From NCBI RefSeq assembly GCF_004745595.1, contig NZ_SRLH01000001.1, positions 124,001 through 188,000 on the forward strand: 64,000 bases of DNA, read 5' to 3'. The translations under genes were made by a program, and so were the position numbers. Below the pieces are notes generated by a model. The model saw only the letters and a program-made list of their open reading frames with translations, was not told the DNA's origin and searched no databases. The first letter of the stretch is position 1. Every line of letters starts with the position of its first letter. Origin of the DNA: Flavobacterium humi (GTDB lineage: Bacteria > Bacteroidota > Bacteroidia > Flavobacteriales > Flavobacteriaceae). Positions 38,001 to 46,560 of this stretch are shown piece after piece.

Positions 38001-38258
38001 ATGAAATTACCTATTATTAAGCACCTCACGCAGTTTGTTGAGGAAAACGACCAGGATTACCTTATTGAAACCATTGAAGTACTGGAAGCCCTGACCGAAG
38101 TCCCTTCTTTAAAAGATGAAGAACTGGATGTTATTGGAGAATTGATCTCGAATATGTACGGAGCACTCGAAGTCCATAAAATGGTCAAGGAAGGCAAGGA
38201 TAAAAAAGAAGCCCTGAACGATTTCATGAAACGGGTTTTAGGCTCGATAGATAAATAA
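38001..38258 (+). CDS. Small acidic protein, DUF6952-like
   Basis: An 85-residue mostly helical acidic protein (IKHLTQFVEENDQDYLIETI, KDEELDVIGELISNMYGALE). It resembles the flavobacterial family DUF6952, normally found right behind a thioredoxin gene as here (3-base gap). The function is unknown; a thioredoxin partner is suggested only by the conserved position. A bidirectional terminator starts at its stop codon. Confidence 0.7.
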   Translation: MKLPIIKHLTQFVEENDQDYLIETIEVLEALTEVPSLKDEELDVIGELISNMYGALEVHKMVKEGKDKKEALNDFMKRVLGSIDK

Positions 38259-38286
38259 AAAAGCTCCCGGAGGAGCTTTTTTTTAT
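38257..38286. terminator. Bidirectional intrinsic terminator
   Basis: AAAAAAGCTCC and GGAGCTTTTTT pair around CGGA between the thioredoxin operon and the DoxX-family gene, which converge. Confidence 0.85.
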
Positions 38287-38657
38287 GGTGTAAACACAGA
38301 TTTGTAATTGTCCCAATAGCGGTAGATCAGGAATAAATTCCCTAAAATAAGTGCAATAGCGATTGGCAGTTGTTCCGGCGTCATGAACAGATTGATCATG
38401 AAAATGTTTATCGTTACCGGTAAAATCACGATATTGGCCAGGGTTACAAATTTCCCGGTTAAGAAAGACAGTCCGCAAAGCAGCTCTAATAATTTTGCGA
38501 AAGGCAAGATGTAAGTCGAAGCAACTATCCCTGATTGGAATGCTTTAAAAGCGCCGGTTGTCTCCGGTTCAGGGGCAAGTTTTAGAAAAAAGGCTAAAGA
38601 GGCGTAGATAAACAACAATCCCATTAAAGTCCGGACAATAATTGTAGCAATTTTCAT
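38283..38657 (-). CDS. DoxX-family membrane protein
   Basis: A 124-residue four-helix membrane protein. The first helix (IIVRTLMGLLFIYASLAFFL), PFAKLLELLCGLSFLTGKF near residue 55 and the C-terminal LILGNLFLIYRYWDNYKSVF fit the DoxX family. DoxX relatives include a subunit of thiosulfate:quinone oxidoreductase and redox-linked membrane proteins, but for this subgroup the role is unknown. It lies among antioxidant genes, suggesting a link to redox stress by context only. Confidence 0.75.
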   Translation of the reverse strand: MKIATIIVRTLMGLLFIYASLAFFLKLAPEPETTGAFKAFQSGIVASTYILPFAKLLELLCGLSFLTGKFVTLANIVILPVTINIFMINLFMTPEQLPIAIALILGNLFLIYRYWDNYKSVFTP

Positions 38658-38839
38658 AAGTGTTCGTTTTTTAGTTAATACTCAAAGTTACTAAATAATC
38701 TGCAAAGAAATTCTTAATATTTTCAAAATAATAAACCAGAATTATAAATTTATTGTTTTGTTTGACAGGATTTTAAGGAAACGAAAAACGGCTTTCAAGA
38801 TTCCCTTTTGATGCCGGGGATTATTCTCTTTTTTTTCAT

Positions 38840-38847
38840 TACTTTTG
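38840..38847 (+). promoter_or_regulatory. Putative -7 box upstream of tpx
   Basis: TACTTTTG matches TAnnTTTG exactly, 22 bases before the tpx start codon. Confidence 0.4.
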
Positions 38848-38869
38848 AAATTCTAAAAAAATATCAAAA

Positions 38870-39367
38870 ATGGCACAAATAACGCTAAAAGGCAATCCGG
38901 TCAATACTATCGGGCAATTGCCGGAAATAGGATCACAAGCAAAAGATTTTCAATTGGTAGGGACAGATTTGTCCGTTTCGTCTTTATCGGATTTTAAAGG
39001 GAACAACATTGTCCTGAATATCTTCCCAAGTGTAGATACCGGGACATGTGCGGCTTCTGTCCGTAAATTCAACGAAAAAGCCAGCGGATTGGCCAATACC
39101 AAAGTATTGTGCATTTCACGCGATTTGCCTTTTGCACAAAACCGTTTTTGCGGTGCGGAAGGTTTGCAGAACGTAATCAATCTTTCTGATTTTAAAGACG
39201 GCAGTTTCGGGAAAGACTATGGCCTTACCATTACAGACGGGCCATTGTCAGGATTGCACTCCCGTGCCGTTGTGGTGATAGACCAAAACGGTGTGGTACA
39301 ATATACGGAACAAGTGCCTGAAATCGTAAACGAACCTAATTACGAAGCGGCTTTGGCTTCACTATAA
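38870..39367 (+). CDS. tpx: Thiol peroxidase Tpx
   Basis: A 165-residue atypical 2-Cys peroxiredoxin of the Tpx subfamily. It starts [19 protein letters not shown], a family-typical N terminus. The peroxidatic Cys is in [16 protein letters not shown] near residue 60 and the resolving Cys in [10 protein letters not shown] near residue 94. It reduces hydroperoxides with thioredoxin. It is followed after 9 bases by dgkA and is likely cotranscribed with it. Confidence 0.95.
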   Translation: MAQITLKGNPVNTIGQLPEIGSQAKDFQLVGTDLSVSSLSDFKGNNIVLNIFPSVDTGTCAASVRKFNEKASGLANTKVLCISRDLPFAQNRFCGAEGLQNVINLSDFKDGSFGKDYGLTITDGPLSGLHSRAVVVIDQNGVVQYTEQVPEIVNEPNYEAALASL

Positions 39368-39376
39368 TTTATTTCA

Positions 39377-39751
39377 ATGGAATTCGAAAAAGACAATTCT
39401 TTTTTTACCGGGCGTTTAAAAAGTGTAGGTTTCGCTGTTAAAGGTGCCCTAAAACTGATTACCACAGAACATAGTGTGATGGTGCAATCCTCTATTGCAG
39501 TGCTGATGGTCATTGCTGGGATTTATTTTGACATTGACAGGTACGAATGGATGTTCCAGATTTTTGCTTTCGGGCTGGTACTCAGTATCGAAGGCCTGAA
39601 TACAGCCGTAGAAAAAGTGGCCGATTTTGTGCACCCGGATTACCACGAGCGCATCGGTTTTATTAAAGACATAGCGGCCGGAGCGGTATTTTTCGCGGCC
39701 TTAACGGCTATTATAATCGGGCTTTTTATTTATTTACCACGATTAGTTTAA
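39377..39751 (+). CDS. dgkA: Diacylglycerol kinase family protein (undecaprenol kinase type)
   Basis: A 124-residue membrane protein with three helices. The family motif EGLNTAVEKVADFVHPDYHE near residue 75 is complete, with the catalytic Glu and the metal-binding residues of the DgkA family; the N-terminal GRLKSVGFAVKGALKLI amphipathic part is also typical. In Bacteroidetes and Gram-positives such proteins may phosphorylate undecaprenol or diacylglycerol to recycle lipid carriers. The substrate is not decided here. It follows tpx by 9 bases. Confidence 0.85.
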   Translation: MEFEKDNSFFTGRLKSVGFAVKGALKLITTEHSVMVQSSIAVLMVIAGIYFDIDRYEWMFQIFAFGLVLSIEGLNTAVEKVADFVHPDYHERIGFIKDIAAGAVFFAALTAIIIGLFIYLPRLV

Positions 39752-39765
39752 TTGGTAATATTGAC

Positions 39766-39773
39766 TATTTTTG
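39766..39773 (+). promoter_or_regulatory. Putative -7 box upstream of ftsK
   Basis: TATTTTTG matches TAnnTTTG exactly, 19 bases before the ftsK start. Confidence 0.4.
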
Positions 39774-39792
39774 TTTCAAAGTATTTATGTAA

Positions 39793-42273
39793 ATGGCCAA
39801 ATCCACTAAAAAAGAATCAACCCCTATAGAGCCGGGAGAAACGAGTTTATTGAGCCGTTTCAGCCCTTCGCGCCAGCACAAAATCGCTTTTGGCGTCTTG
39901 CTGGTGCTGCTTTCCATTGCACTTGCCGTTTCTTTTGTTTCCTATTTTGTCAATGGGAAATTCGACCAGAGCGAGCTGAATGATTTTGCAAACAGGAATT
40001 CACATGTCCAGAACTGGCTGGGCAAATTCGGGGCATTCCTTTCCGATTTCTTTATTTACAAAGGTTTTGGAGTCGCGTCCTTTTTATTTGTCAGATTGTT
40101 GTTCATCACCGGGGCGTACCTGGTATTGGATATGTCAGTTTCCAAATTGAAGAAAACCTGGTTCTGGGACATCTTCGTGATCATCATCCTATCGATACTT
40201 TTTGGTTTCTTCGGTGATTTCCTGCCGGAATTGGGAGGTGTTATAGGATATGAAATGAATTTATTCTCGCAGGATTACATCGGGAAATCAGGGACATTAC
40301 TGGCCTTGATCTTCGGAATCGTGATCTATCTTATCTTCAAGATAAAAATTTCACCGGATAAAATAAAAGGGTTTTTCGAAAGTGCCAAAGCAGAAGCCAA
40401 AACAGACCTGGCTTCGCAAAACGACACCAATTCCACGGCTTATATTTTAGAAGAATTTGCCGTAGACGAGCCGGAAGAAGCTAAAGATTCCCTGATGACA
40501 AGCCCGAATAAGAAAGATTTCGAATCGGATGAAGAGGATTTGGGGGAAATTACACTCAAACCGATTTCCCAGTTCGAGATCAACAAACAGGACCTGAAAC
40601 CAACAATTTCAACTGCATCGGAACTTTCTTTGGAACCTGCTAAAAAAGAGCCGGATGGTTTAGAGGAAAATCCTCCGCAAGAAAACGGTTTCGTCATCGA
40701 GAAAGTAGAGGAGGAGGATATTATCGAAGAAAACCTGGCTGCCCGTTTGGTTTCCGATTTCGGTGAATTCGACCCTACATTGGATCTTTCCAACTTTAAA
40801 TTCCCGACTATTGACCTGCTTAAAGAATATTCTTCAGGCGGCATTACCATCAACCAGGCGGAATTGGAAGAAAACAAAAACAATATCGTTGAAACATTAC
40901 GAAACTATAAAATTGAAATTGCGCAGATAAAAGCGACCGTGGGGCCATCGGTTACCTTATACGAAATCGTCCCGGAAGCGGGTATCCGTATTTCAAAAAT
41001 CAAAAGCCTGGAAGACGACATCGCTTTATCGCTTTCGGCATTGGGCATCCGTATTATCGCACCGATTCCCGGAAAAGGGACCATCGGTATTGAAGTCCCG
41101 AACAAGAATCCAAGTATGGTTTCGATGAAATCGGTGATTGGTTCGGCTAAATTCCAGGAAGCAGAAATGGAACTGCCTATCGCTTTAGGGAAAACCATTT
41201 CCAATGAAACCTTTGTGGTCGACCTGGCCAAAATGCCGCACTTGCTGATGGCAGGAGCAACAGGACAGGGAAAATCCGTAGGATTGAATGCCGTTCTGAC
41301 ATCATTGCTCTACAAAAAGCATCCTGCAGAAGTTAAATTTGTTTTGGTCGATCCGAAAAAAGTAGAATTGACCCTTTTCAATAAAATAGAACGCCATTAC
41401 CTGGCCAAACTGCCGGATGTGGAAGAAGCGATCATTACCGATAATTCTAAGGTAATCACGACATTAAATTCCCTTTGTGTGGAAATGGACCACCGTTATT
41501 CCTTGCTGAAAGACGCGATGGTCCGGAACATAAAAGAATACAACGAAAAATTCAGGCAGCGTAAATTAAACCCGGAAGCCGGCCACCGTTTCCTGCCGTA
41601 TATTGTCCTTGTTGTCGATGAGTTTGCGGATCTGATCATGACCGCCGGCAAGGAAGTGGAAACACCTATTGCCCGTTTGGCGCAGTTGGCCCGAGCCATT
41701 GGTATCCATTTGATTATCGCTACGCAAAGGCCTTCGGTAAACGTAATTACCGGGATGATCAAAGCGAATTTCCCGGCAAGGATTGCCTTCAGGGTAACTT
41801 CAAAAATTGATTCCAGGACCATCCTTGACTCGGGAGGGGCAGACCAGCTTATAGGACGCGGGGATTTGCTGTACACCAACGGAAATGACCTGGTGCGTGT
41901 GCAATGTGCTTTTGTGGATACTCCCGAAGTGGAAAAAATCACAGAATTCATCGGTTCCCAAAAAGCCTATGCAACGGCGTACCTGTTGCCGGAATTTGTG
42001 GGCGAAGACAGTGGCATAACTCTTGATATGGATATCTCCGAAAGGGATTCCCTGTTCCGTGATGCGGCTGAAGTGATCGTAACGGCGCAGCAAGGTTCGG
42101 CATCCTTGATCCAGCGGAAACTCAAATTAGGGTACAACAGGGCAGGGCGACTGATAGACCAGCTCGAAGCGGCAGGCATTGTCGGCCCGTTTGAAGGAAG
42201 CAAGGCCCGTTCTGTGAATATCCCGGATTTGGTCGCTTTGGAGCATTTTTTTAATAATGAAAAAAACAATTAA
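39793..42273 (+). CDS. ftsK: DNA translocase FtsK
   Basis: An 826-residue protein with the three FtsK parts. The N-terminal domain has four membrane helices (about residues 28-190). A Glu/Asp-rich linker covers about 210-320. The motor includes an alpha domain, Walker A GATGQGKSVGLN near residue 490, and Walker B YIVLVVDEFADLIMT near 605. The C-terminal gamma domain (SASLIQRKLKLGYNRAGRL, about residues 765-820) reads polar DNA motifs. It pumps DNA at the septum and activates XerCD at dif. It heads a tight run of four genes with gaps of 1-6 bases (LolA-like, LptF/G, ribB). Confidence 0.95.
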   Translation: MAKSTKKESTPIEPGETSLLSRFSPSRQHKIAFGVLLVLLSIALAVSFVSYFVNGKFDQSELNDFANRNSHVQNWLGKFGAFLSDFFIYKGFGVASFLFVRLLFITGAYLVLDMSVSKLKKTWFWDIFVIIILSILFGFFGDFLPELGGVIGYEMNLFSQDYIGKSGTLLALIFGIVIYLIFKIKISPDKIKGFFESAKAEAKTDLASQNDTNSTAYILEEFAVDEPEEAKDSLMTSPNKKDFESDEEDLGEITLKPISQFEINKQDLKPTISTASELSLEPAKKEPDGLEENPPQENGFVIEKVEEEDIIEENLAARLVSDFGEFDPTLDLSNFKFPTIDLLKEYSSGGITINQAELEENKNNIVETLRNYKIEIAQIKATVGPSVTLYEIVPEAGIRISKIKSLEDDIALSLSALGIRIIAPIPGKGTIGIEVPNKNPSMVSMKSVIGSAKFQEAEMELPIALGKTISNETFVVDLAKMPHLLMAGATGQGKSVGLNAVLTSLLYKKHPAEVKFVLVDPKKVELTLFNKIERHYLAKLPDVEEAIITDNSKVITTLNSLCVEMDHRYSLLKDAMVRNIKEYNEKFRQRKLNPEAGHRFLPYIVLVVDEFADLIMTAGKEVETPIARLAQLARAIGIHLIIATQRPSVNVITGMIKANFPARIAFRVTSKIDSRTILDSGGADQLIGRGDLLYTNGNDLVRVQCAFVDTPEVEKITEFIGSQKAYATAYLLPEFVGEDSGITLDMDISERDSLFRDAAEVIVTAQQGSASLIQRKLKLGYNRAGRLIDQLEAAGIVGPFEGSKARSVNIPDLVALEHFFNNEKNN

Positions 42274-42275
42274 AA

Positions 42276-42917
42276 ATGAAAAAGATAATTGGTTTGATAC
42301 TTATCGTTTTAAGTATTTCGGTTCAGGCCCAGGATGCGGCAAAAGCAAAAGCATTACTGGACAAAGTTTCGGCAAAGGTAAAAACGTATAAAAATATCCA
42401 AATCGAGTTTAAGTATACTTTGCAGAACCTGAAGGAAAACATCAATCAGGAAAACAAAGGGAACGTAACCTTAAGCGGCAACCAGTATGTGCTGAATTTT
42501 TTAGGCGTGACCAAAATGTGCGACGGTAAAAAATTATACACGATTTCTGCCGAAGACGAAGAGATTTCCATTTCGAGCGTCGGGAAAAACGAAGAAGATA
42601 CCGATACGCCTGCGAAAATGCTGACTTTTTTCAACAAAGGATTCAAATATGCCTGGGATATTACCCAGAATGTGAAAGGAAAAAAAATCCAGTACGTAAA
42701 ACTGACTCCTATCAGTTCCAAAGACGAGAGGAAAGAAATCCTTGTCGGGATCGATACCAAGACAAACCAGGTGTACAATACAATTACTGTGGGTAAAAAA
42801 GGTACTAAAGTGACTTTGACTGTTAATTCTTTCAAAACCAATTTAACATTGCCGAAAAATCAGTTTACCTTTGTCAAAAGTAAATACCCCAACTATTACA
42901 TCAATAACCTGGATTAA
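42276..42917 (+). CDS. LolA-like outer-membrane lipoprotein carrier
   Basis: A 213-residue periplasmic protein with a signal peptide ending in SVQAQ. The mature part fits LolA: a repeated beta-strand pattern with FKYTLQNL, GNQYVLNFLGVTKMCDGKKL near residue 68, and a C-terminal TFVKSKYPNYYINNLD. Members carry lipoproteins across the periplasm from the inner to the outer membrane. It begins 2 bases after ftsK, an arrangement common in flavobacteria, and precedes an LptF/G permease, so both envelope transport genes may be expressed together. Confidence 0.85.
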   Translation: MKKIIGLILIVLSISVQAQDAAKAKALLDKVSAKVKTYKNIQIEFKYTLQNLKENINQENKGNVTLSGNQYVLNFLGVTKMCDGKKLYTISAEDEEISISSVGKNEEDTDTPAKMLTFFNKGFKYAWDITQNVKGKKIQYVKLTPISSKDERKEILVGIDTKTNQVYNTITVGKKGTKVTLTVNSFKTNLTLPKNQFTFVKSKYPNYYINNLD

Positions 42918-42923
42918 TTTGGA

Positions 42924-44363
42924 ATGAAAATCCTCGACAGATATTTATTAAAAACCTACCTGATTACATTTACGTCCGTATTTGTAATCTTGTTTTTTAT
43001 ATTCGTCCTTCAAATGATATGGCTTTTCATATCGGAACTGGCGGGCAAAGATTTGGATTTCGGCTTAATTTTGAAATTCCTGATGTTCGGTTCGCCAAAG
43101 CTCGTGCCGATGGTTTTGCCGCTTACGGTATTGCTTTCGTCTATAATGACTTTTGGTGATTTGGCCGAAAATTATGAGTTCGCAGCCATGAAATCGGCAG
43201 GGATTTCTTTCCAAAGGACCATGAAAGGCCTCACGATTTTTATCGTCGGATTAAGCGTTTGTGCTTTTTTCTTTGCCAATAACGTCATCCCGTATTCCGA
43301 ATACAAGTTTATCAATTTCAGGAAGAACATTGCGCAGGTAAAGCCCGCCATGGCTATTGCGGAAGGGCAATTTAGCACGATCGGGAACATCAATATCAAA
43401 GTCAATAAAAAATCGGGGGAAAAAGGGGAATTCCTGGAAGGAGTGACCATCCATAAAAAATCAAACCTCGGCGAAGGAGCCAAAACCGTGATACGTTCCA
43501 AAAAAGGCGAATTGATCAGCAGCGAAAAGTCAAACCTGCTTCAATTGGTGCTGATTGACGGCTATTATTACGAAGACATTACCCCGAAGAAATACGAAGA
43601 CAGGCAGAAATTCCCGTTTACGAAAGTGTATTTCAAAAAATACAATATCAACATCGACCTGTCCAAACTCAATAATATCGATACCGACAAGGAACAGATT
43701 GCCAATACCAACAATATGCTGAAACTGACCGAGTTGAAGTATACGGTAGATTCGTTGACGGTCAATTATGATAAAGAACTTTTGTCCGTTGCGGACAATG
43801 CCTATATGCGTACCGGTTTGGGTACTGATGTGCAACCGGATTCCCTGCGCCCGAAACAGCCGAAGACACCGGAACTTACCAGTTTCCTGCTCACCAAAGA
43901 GAAACAGAAAGTATTTGAAATTGCGGTAAGCGACGCTTTGAGTTCCAAACAGAATATCGATATGAATGTCTTAATGCTCGAAGCAAAGCAAAAAGACATC
44001 AACAGCCACTGGTTGTCCATATATGAAAAATTTGTGATTGCTTTTGCCTGCCTGCTGATGTTCTTTATCGGCGCGCCGTTGGGAGCCATTATCAGGAAAG
44101 GAGGGCTTGGACTGCCTATTGTTTTTGCCATGCTGATTTTCATCACGTTCCATTTCCTGAATACATTCGGCAAAAAAGTAGCCCAGGAATCAGGGATTAC
44201 GCCATTTATGGGCGCCTGGATTTCTTCGCTGGTGTTGGCGCCATTAGCCATATACCTGACCAGGAAAGCCATCAACGATAACGGTAATATCAATTTCGAT
44301 TTTATAACCGAACCGTTCCAAAAATTATATACTAAATTTACACAACGCAACAAATCAGAATAA
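42924..44363 (+). CDS. LptF/LptG-family permease
   Basis: A 479-residue membrane protein of the LptF/LptG family. It has an N-terminal helix set (YLLKTYLITFTSVFVILFF, with PMVLPLTVLLSSIMTFGDLAE near residue 65), a large periplasmic jelly-roll-like domain (about residues 130-365), and three C-terminal helices with FFIGAPLGAIIRKGGLGLPI near residue 375. Two such permeases with LptB form the pump that extracts lipopolysaccharide from the inner membrane. Which of the two it is cannot be told. It sits between the LolA-like gene and ribB. Confidence 0.9.
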   Translation: MKILDRYLLKTYLITFTSVFVILFFIFVLQMIWLFISELAGKDLDFGLILKFLMFGSPKLVPMVLPLTVLLSSIMTFGDLAENYEFAAMKSAGISFQRTMKGLTIFIVGLSVCAFFFANNVIPYSEYKFINFRKNIAQVKPAMAIAEGQFSTIGNINIKVNKKSGEKGEFLEGVTIHKKSNLGEGAKTVIRSKKGELISSEKSNLLQLVLIDGYYYEDITPKKYEDRQKFPFTKVYFKKYNINIDLSKLNNIDTDKEQIANTNNMLKLTELKYTVDSLTVNYDKELLSVADNAYMRTGLGTDVQPDSLRPKQPKTPELTSFLLTKEKQKVFEIAVSDALSSKQNIDMNVLMLEAKQKDINSHWLSIYEKFVIAFACLLMFFIGAPLGAIIRKGGLGLPIVFAMLIFITFHFLNTFGKKVAQESGITPFMGAWISSLVLAPLAIYLTRKAINDNGNINFDFITEPFQKLYTKFTQRNKSE

Positions 44364-44364
44364 A

Positions 44365-45498
44365 ATGGCAACTGAAACCATTAAATTGAATACCATTGAA
44401 GAAGCAATAGAAGATATTCGTCAAGGTAAAGTCATTATCGTAGTCGATGATGAAGACAGGGAAAATGAAGGGGATTTTTTAGCTGCGGCTGAAAAGATCA
44501 CACCGGAAATGGTAAACTTCATGGCCACCCACGGGCGCGGGCTCATTTGCGCGCCGCTAACGGAAAGCAGGTGCAAGGAATTGGAACTCAGGGCTATGGT
44601 GAGCAATAATACAGACCATATGGAGACTGCTTTTACGGTTTCTGTTGATTTGAAAGGCCATGGCGTAACTACCGGGATTTCCGCTTCAGACCGGGCCAAA
44701 ACCATTTTATCGTTGGTCGATGCCAATACCAAACCTTTCGATTTAGCCAGACCGGGCCATATTTTTCCTTTAATAGCCAAACAAGGCGGTGTTTTGAGAA
44801 GAACGGGCCATACCGAAGCCGCTATAGATTTTGCACGATTGGCAGGCTTTAAACCGGCCGGTGTTATTGTGGAAATCATGAACGAGGACGGGACCATGGC
44901 ACGATTGCCGGAATTGTATGAAGTAGCCAAGAAATTCGACCTGAAATTGGTTTCCATCGAAGATTTGGTGGCGTACAGAATGCAGCATGATAGTTTGATC
45001 GTAAAAAAAGAAGATTTCGATATCGAGACCCGTTTCGGTACCTTCAGGCTCCGTGCGTACGAACAGACCACGAACAAGCAAATCCATATCGCACTTACCA
45101 AAGGCACCTGGAATACCGGCGAATCTGTCCTGACAAGGATCAATTCCTCACAGGTGAACAATGATCTGCTGGGCACCCTGACCAATAACGCAGACAAACA
45201 GCTTGACGATATGTTTAAGGTGATCAACGAGCAGGGGCAAGGCGCCGTGATTTTTATCAACCAGGACATGCAGTCGGTTAATTTGCTGAGCCGCATCCAT
45301 GAACTAAAGGATTTGCAGGCACAAGGTGTGATGAAAGCGCCTAAAATTGTAATTGACAGCAAAGATTTTGGGATTGGGGCACAGATATTGCATGATATCG
45401 ACATCTCAAAAATACGTTTGGTCTCCAATACGGCACAGGGAAAACGTGTCGGAATGATAGGTTACGGCCTTGAAATTACAGAATACGTAACGTATTAG
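44365..45498 (+). CDS. ribB: 3,4-dihydroxy-2-butanone-4-phosphate synthase with degenerate GTP cyclohydrolase II domain
   Basis: A 377-residue two-domain protein. The N-terminal RibB domain (residues about 1-205) is intact: VDDEDRENEGDFLAAAEK (acidic metal-binding loop), GRGLICAPL, RPGHIFPL and the RRTGHTEAAIDFARLAG segment. It makes the four-carbon unit of riboflavin from ribulose 5-phosphate. The C-terminal half (about 215-377) is RibA-like (NTGESVLTRINSSQVNNDLL, LGTLTNNADKQLDDMF), but the three zinc-binding Cys of GTP cyclohydrolase II (the HSECLTGD and RCDCG boxes in E. coli) are absent. Cyclohydrolase activity is therefore unlikely. The start is 1 base after the LptF/G stop. Confidence 0.88.
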   Translation: MATETIKLNTIEEAIEDIRQGKVIIVVDDEDRENEGDFLAAAEKITPEMVNFMATHGRGLICAPLTESRCKELELRAMVSNNTDHMETAFTVSVDLKGHGVTTGISASDRAKTILSLVDANTKPFDLARPGHIFPLIAKQGGVLRRTGHTEAAIDFARLAGFKPAGVIVEIMNEDGTMARLPELYEVAKKFDLKLVSIEDLVAYRMQHDSLIVKKEDFDIETRFGTFRLRAYEQTTNKQIHIALTKGTWNTGESVLTRINSSQVNNDLLGTLTNNADKQLDDMFKVINEQGQGAVIFINQDMQSVNLLSRIHELKDLQAQGVMKAPKIVIDSKDFGIGAQILHDIDISKIRLVSNTAQGKRVGMIGYGLEITEYVTY

Positions 45499-45582
45499 GA
45501 ATTTTTCCCTGTCGGTAAGTTTTTATAAATGAATGTATTACTATTCCGGGTTAAAAAAACTTTATTTTTTAGTAGATTTTAT

Positions 45583-45613
45583 TTTTGATAATCAAAAAAG
45601 GTTCCTATATTTG
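45583..45613 (+). promoter_or_regulatory. Promoter of tRNA-Ser
   Basis: TTTG (45583-45586) and an exact TAnnTTTG box, TATATTTG (45606-45613), 19 bases apart, fit the Bacteroidetes promoter well. The tRNA begins 33 bases after the -7 box. Confidence 0.65.
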
Positions 45614-45615
45614 CA

Positions 45616-45640
45616 ACCGCAATCAGGAAATGATTGCGGT
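45616..45640 (+). repeat. Perfect 10-bp inverted repeat in the tRNA-Ser leader
   Basis: ACCGCAATCA, a GGAAA loop and TGATTGCGGT form a perfect hairpin between the promoter and the tRNA 5' end, spanning the expected transcription start. It may be an operator or an RNA hairpin removed with the 5' leader. Confidence 0.6.
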
Positions 45641-45646
45641 TTTACT

Positions 45647-45731
45647 GGAGAAATGGCAGAGCGGTCGAATGCGGCAGTCTTGAAAACTGTTGACTGTAAC
45701 AGGTCCGGGGGTTCGAATCCCTCTTTCTCCG
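45647..45731 (+). tRNA. tRNA-Ser (anticodon TGA)
   Basis: An 85-base tRNA with GGAGAAA/TTTCTCC acceptor stem, D-arm around GCAGAGCGGTC, anticodon loop CTTGAAA with anticodon TGA, a long class II variable arm, and T-loop GGTTCGAATCC. The discriminator base is G. The CCA end is not encoded. It reads UCA and related Ser codons, and its A37 is expected to be modified by the MiaA/MiaB/MiaE pathway. Confidence 0.97.
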
Positions 45732-45736
45732 CAACA

Positions 45737-45772
45737 CAAACCCTAATTACAGATGTAGTTAGGGTTTTTTGT
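45737..45772 (+). terminator. Intrinsic terminator after tRNA-Ser
   Basis: AAACCCTAATTAC and GTAGTTAGGGTTT form a stem of about 12 bp closed by an AGAT loop, followed by a T-run. Confidence 0.85.
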
Positions 45773-45799
45773 TTTTCAATAATCAACTGCAATAAAACA

Positions 45800-46339
45800 A
45801 TGAAGAAATTTTTTAAGATAATTGGAATCATTATATTGACACTACTGCTTGGTGTGATTGCTTTTTACTTGTATTGGACAGATTTCGGAACTAAAAGAAT
45901 TCTATTTCAAGGCCCAAGAAAACCAAAGGTTGAAGTTCCCATAACATATACTATTGGCTGGTGGGCAAACCAAAAAGCACTCACCATTGACACTCTAGAG
46001 ATTAAAGTCATTGAAAGCGAGTTAAACCTTTTTAATAGCAAATCATTAATTTCATACAACGTTGCGGGGCAATTAATATGTGAAAGACATTGGCAACCAA
46101 AAATAAAAGAGATTCACATCTCAGAAAGAATAAATCTTGATACACTTTTACATTGTGATAGAATTATTGAGATAACACCAGTAATCGAAGTTGGAGAAAA
46201 CCGAAAAGCCAAAGGTTCGAAAAGCAATTTTTCCTTTAAAAACGAACATACTATAATTTCAAATCATTGGGGAATAAATAGAATTAAATTTGTTTGTGGC
46301 AATAAGGAACAGATAATTGAGTTACTGCAAAGAAAATAA
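45800..46339 (+). CDS. Membrane-anchored protein of unknown function
   Basis: A 179-residue protein starting at the ATG at 45800, just after the tRNA terminator. An N-terminal membrane anchor ([21 protein letters not shown]) leads into a soluble part with [39 protein letters not shown] and a C-terminal [17 protein letters not shown] do not recognise the family. Codon use is visibly more AT-rich than in nearby housekeeping genes. Together with its position behind a tRNA gene this suggests an accessory gene, but no attachment-site duplication was found. Confidence 0.6.
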   Translation: MKKFFKIIGIIILTLLLGVIAFYLYWTDFGTKRILFQGPRKPKVEVPITYTIGWWANQKALTIDTLEIKVIESELNLFNSKSLISYNVAGQLICERHWQPKIKEIHISERINLDTLLHCDRIIEITPVIEVGENRKAKGSKSNFSFKNEHTIISNHWGINRIKFVCGNKEQIIELLQRK

Positions 46340-46347
46340 CAGTATTG

Positions 46348-46439
46348 CCAATAGCGGTTTGACGGAATAGCTGCGTTCGATAGCACAGATTTACTTTGTC
46401 TGTTCGGCTAAAGCCTTGGATGCAAATCCGTGCTATTGG
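46348..46439. repeat. Inverted repeat bounding an 92-bp non-coding segment
   Basis: CCAATAGC at 46348-46355 and GCTATTGG at 46432-46439 are perfect complements, with internal hairpin-prone sequence (TTCGATAGCACAGATTTAC and GCAAATCCGTGCTATTG). The segment could fold as a long structured RNA or be an interspersed repeat; no match to a known RNA family is recognised. Confidence 0.45.
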
Positions 46440-46508
46440 GTAAATTAAAGTTATACATATCTAACTTATTACCGATATTTTATCTAGTTTTATCATCCAG
46501 ATAAGCAA

Positions 46509-46521
46509 GTTAGCGGTAAGC
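46509..46521 (+). repeat. Left 13-bp inverted repeat flanking the orphan barrel gene
   Basis: GTTAGCGGTAAGC lies 39 bases before the start codon at 46561. Its reverse complement occurs 1 base after the gene's stop with 12 of 13 matches. Confidence 0.5.
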
Positions 46522-46560
46522 TTAGCACAAATCTGGAAAATCAAAAACCTATCGGAACAA

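Noticed and set aside
44421..45428. A 335-residue minus-strand frame opposite ribB
   Set aside because: Low-complexity Ser/Leu-rich shadow of a well-recognised gene on the other strand.
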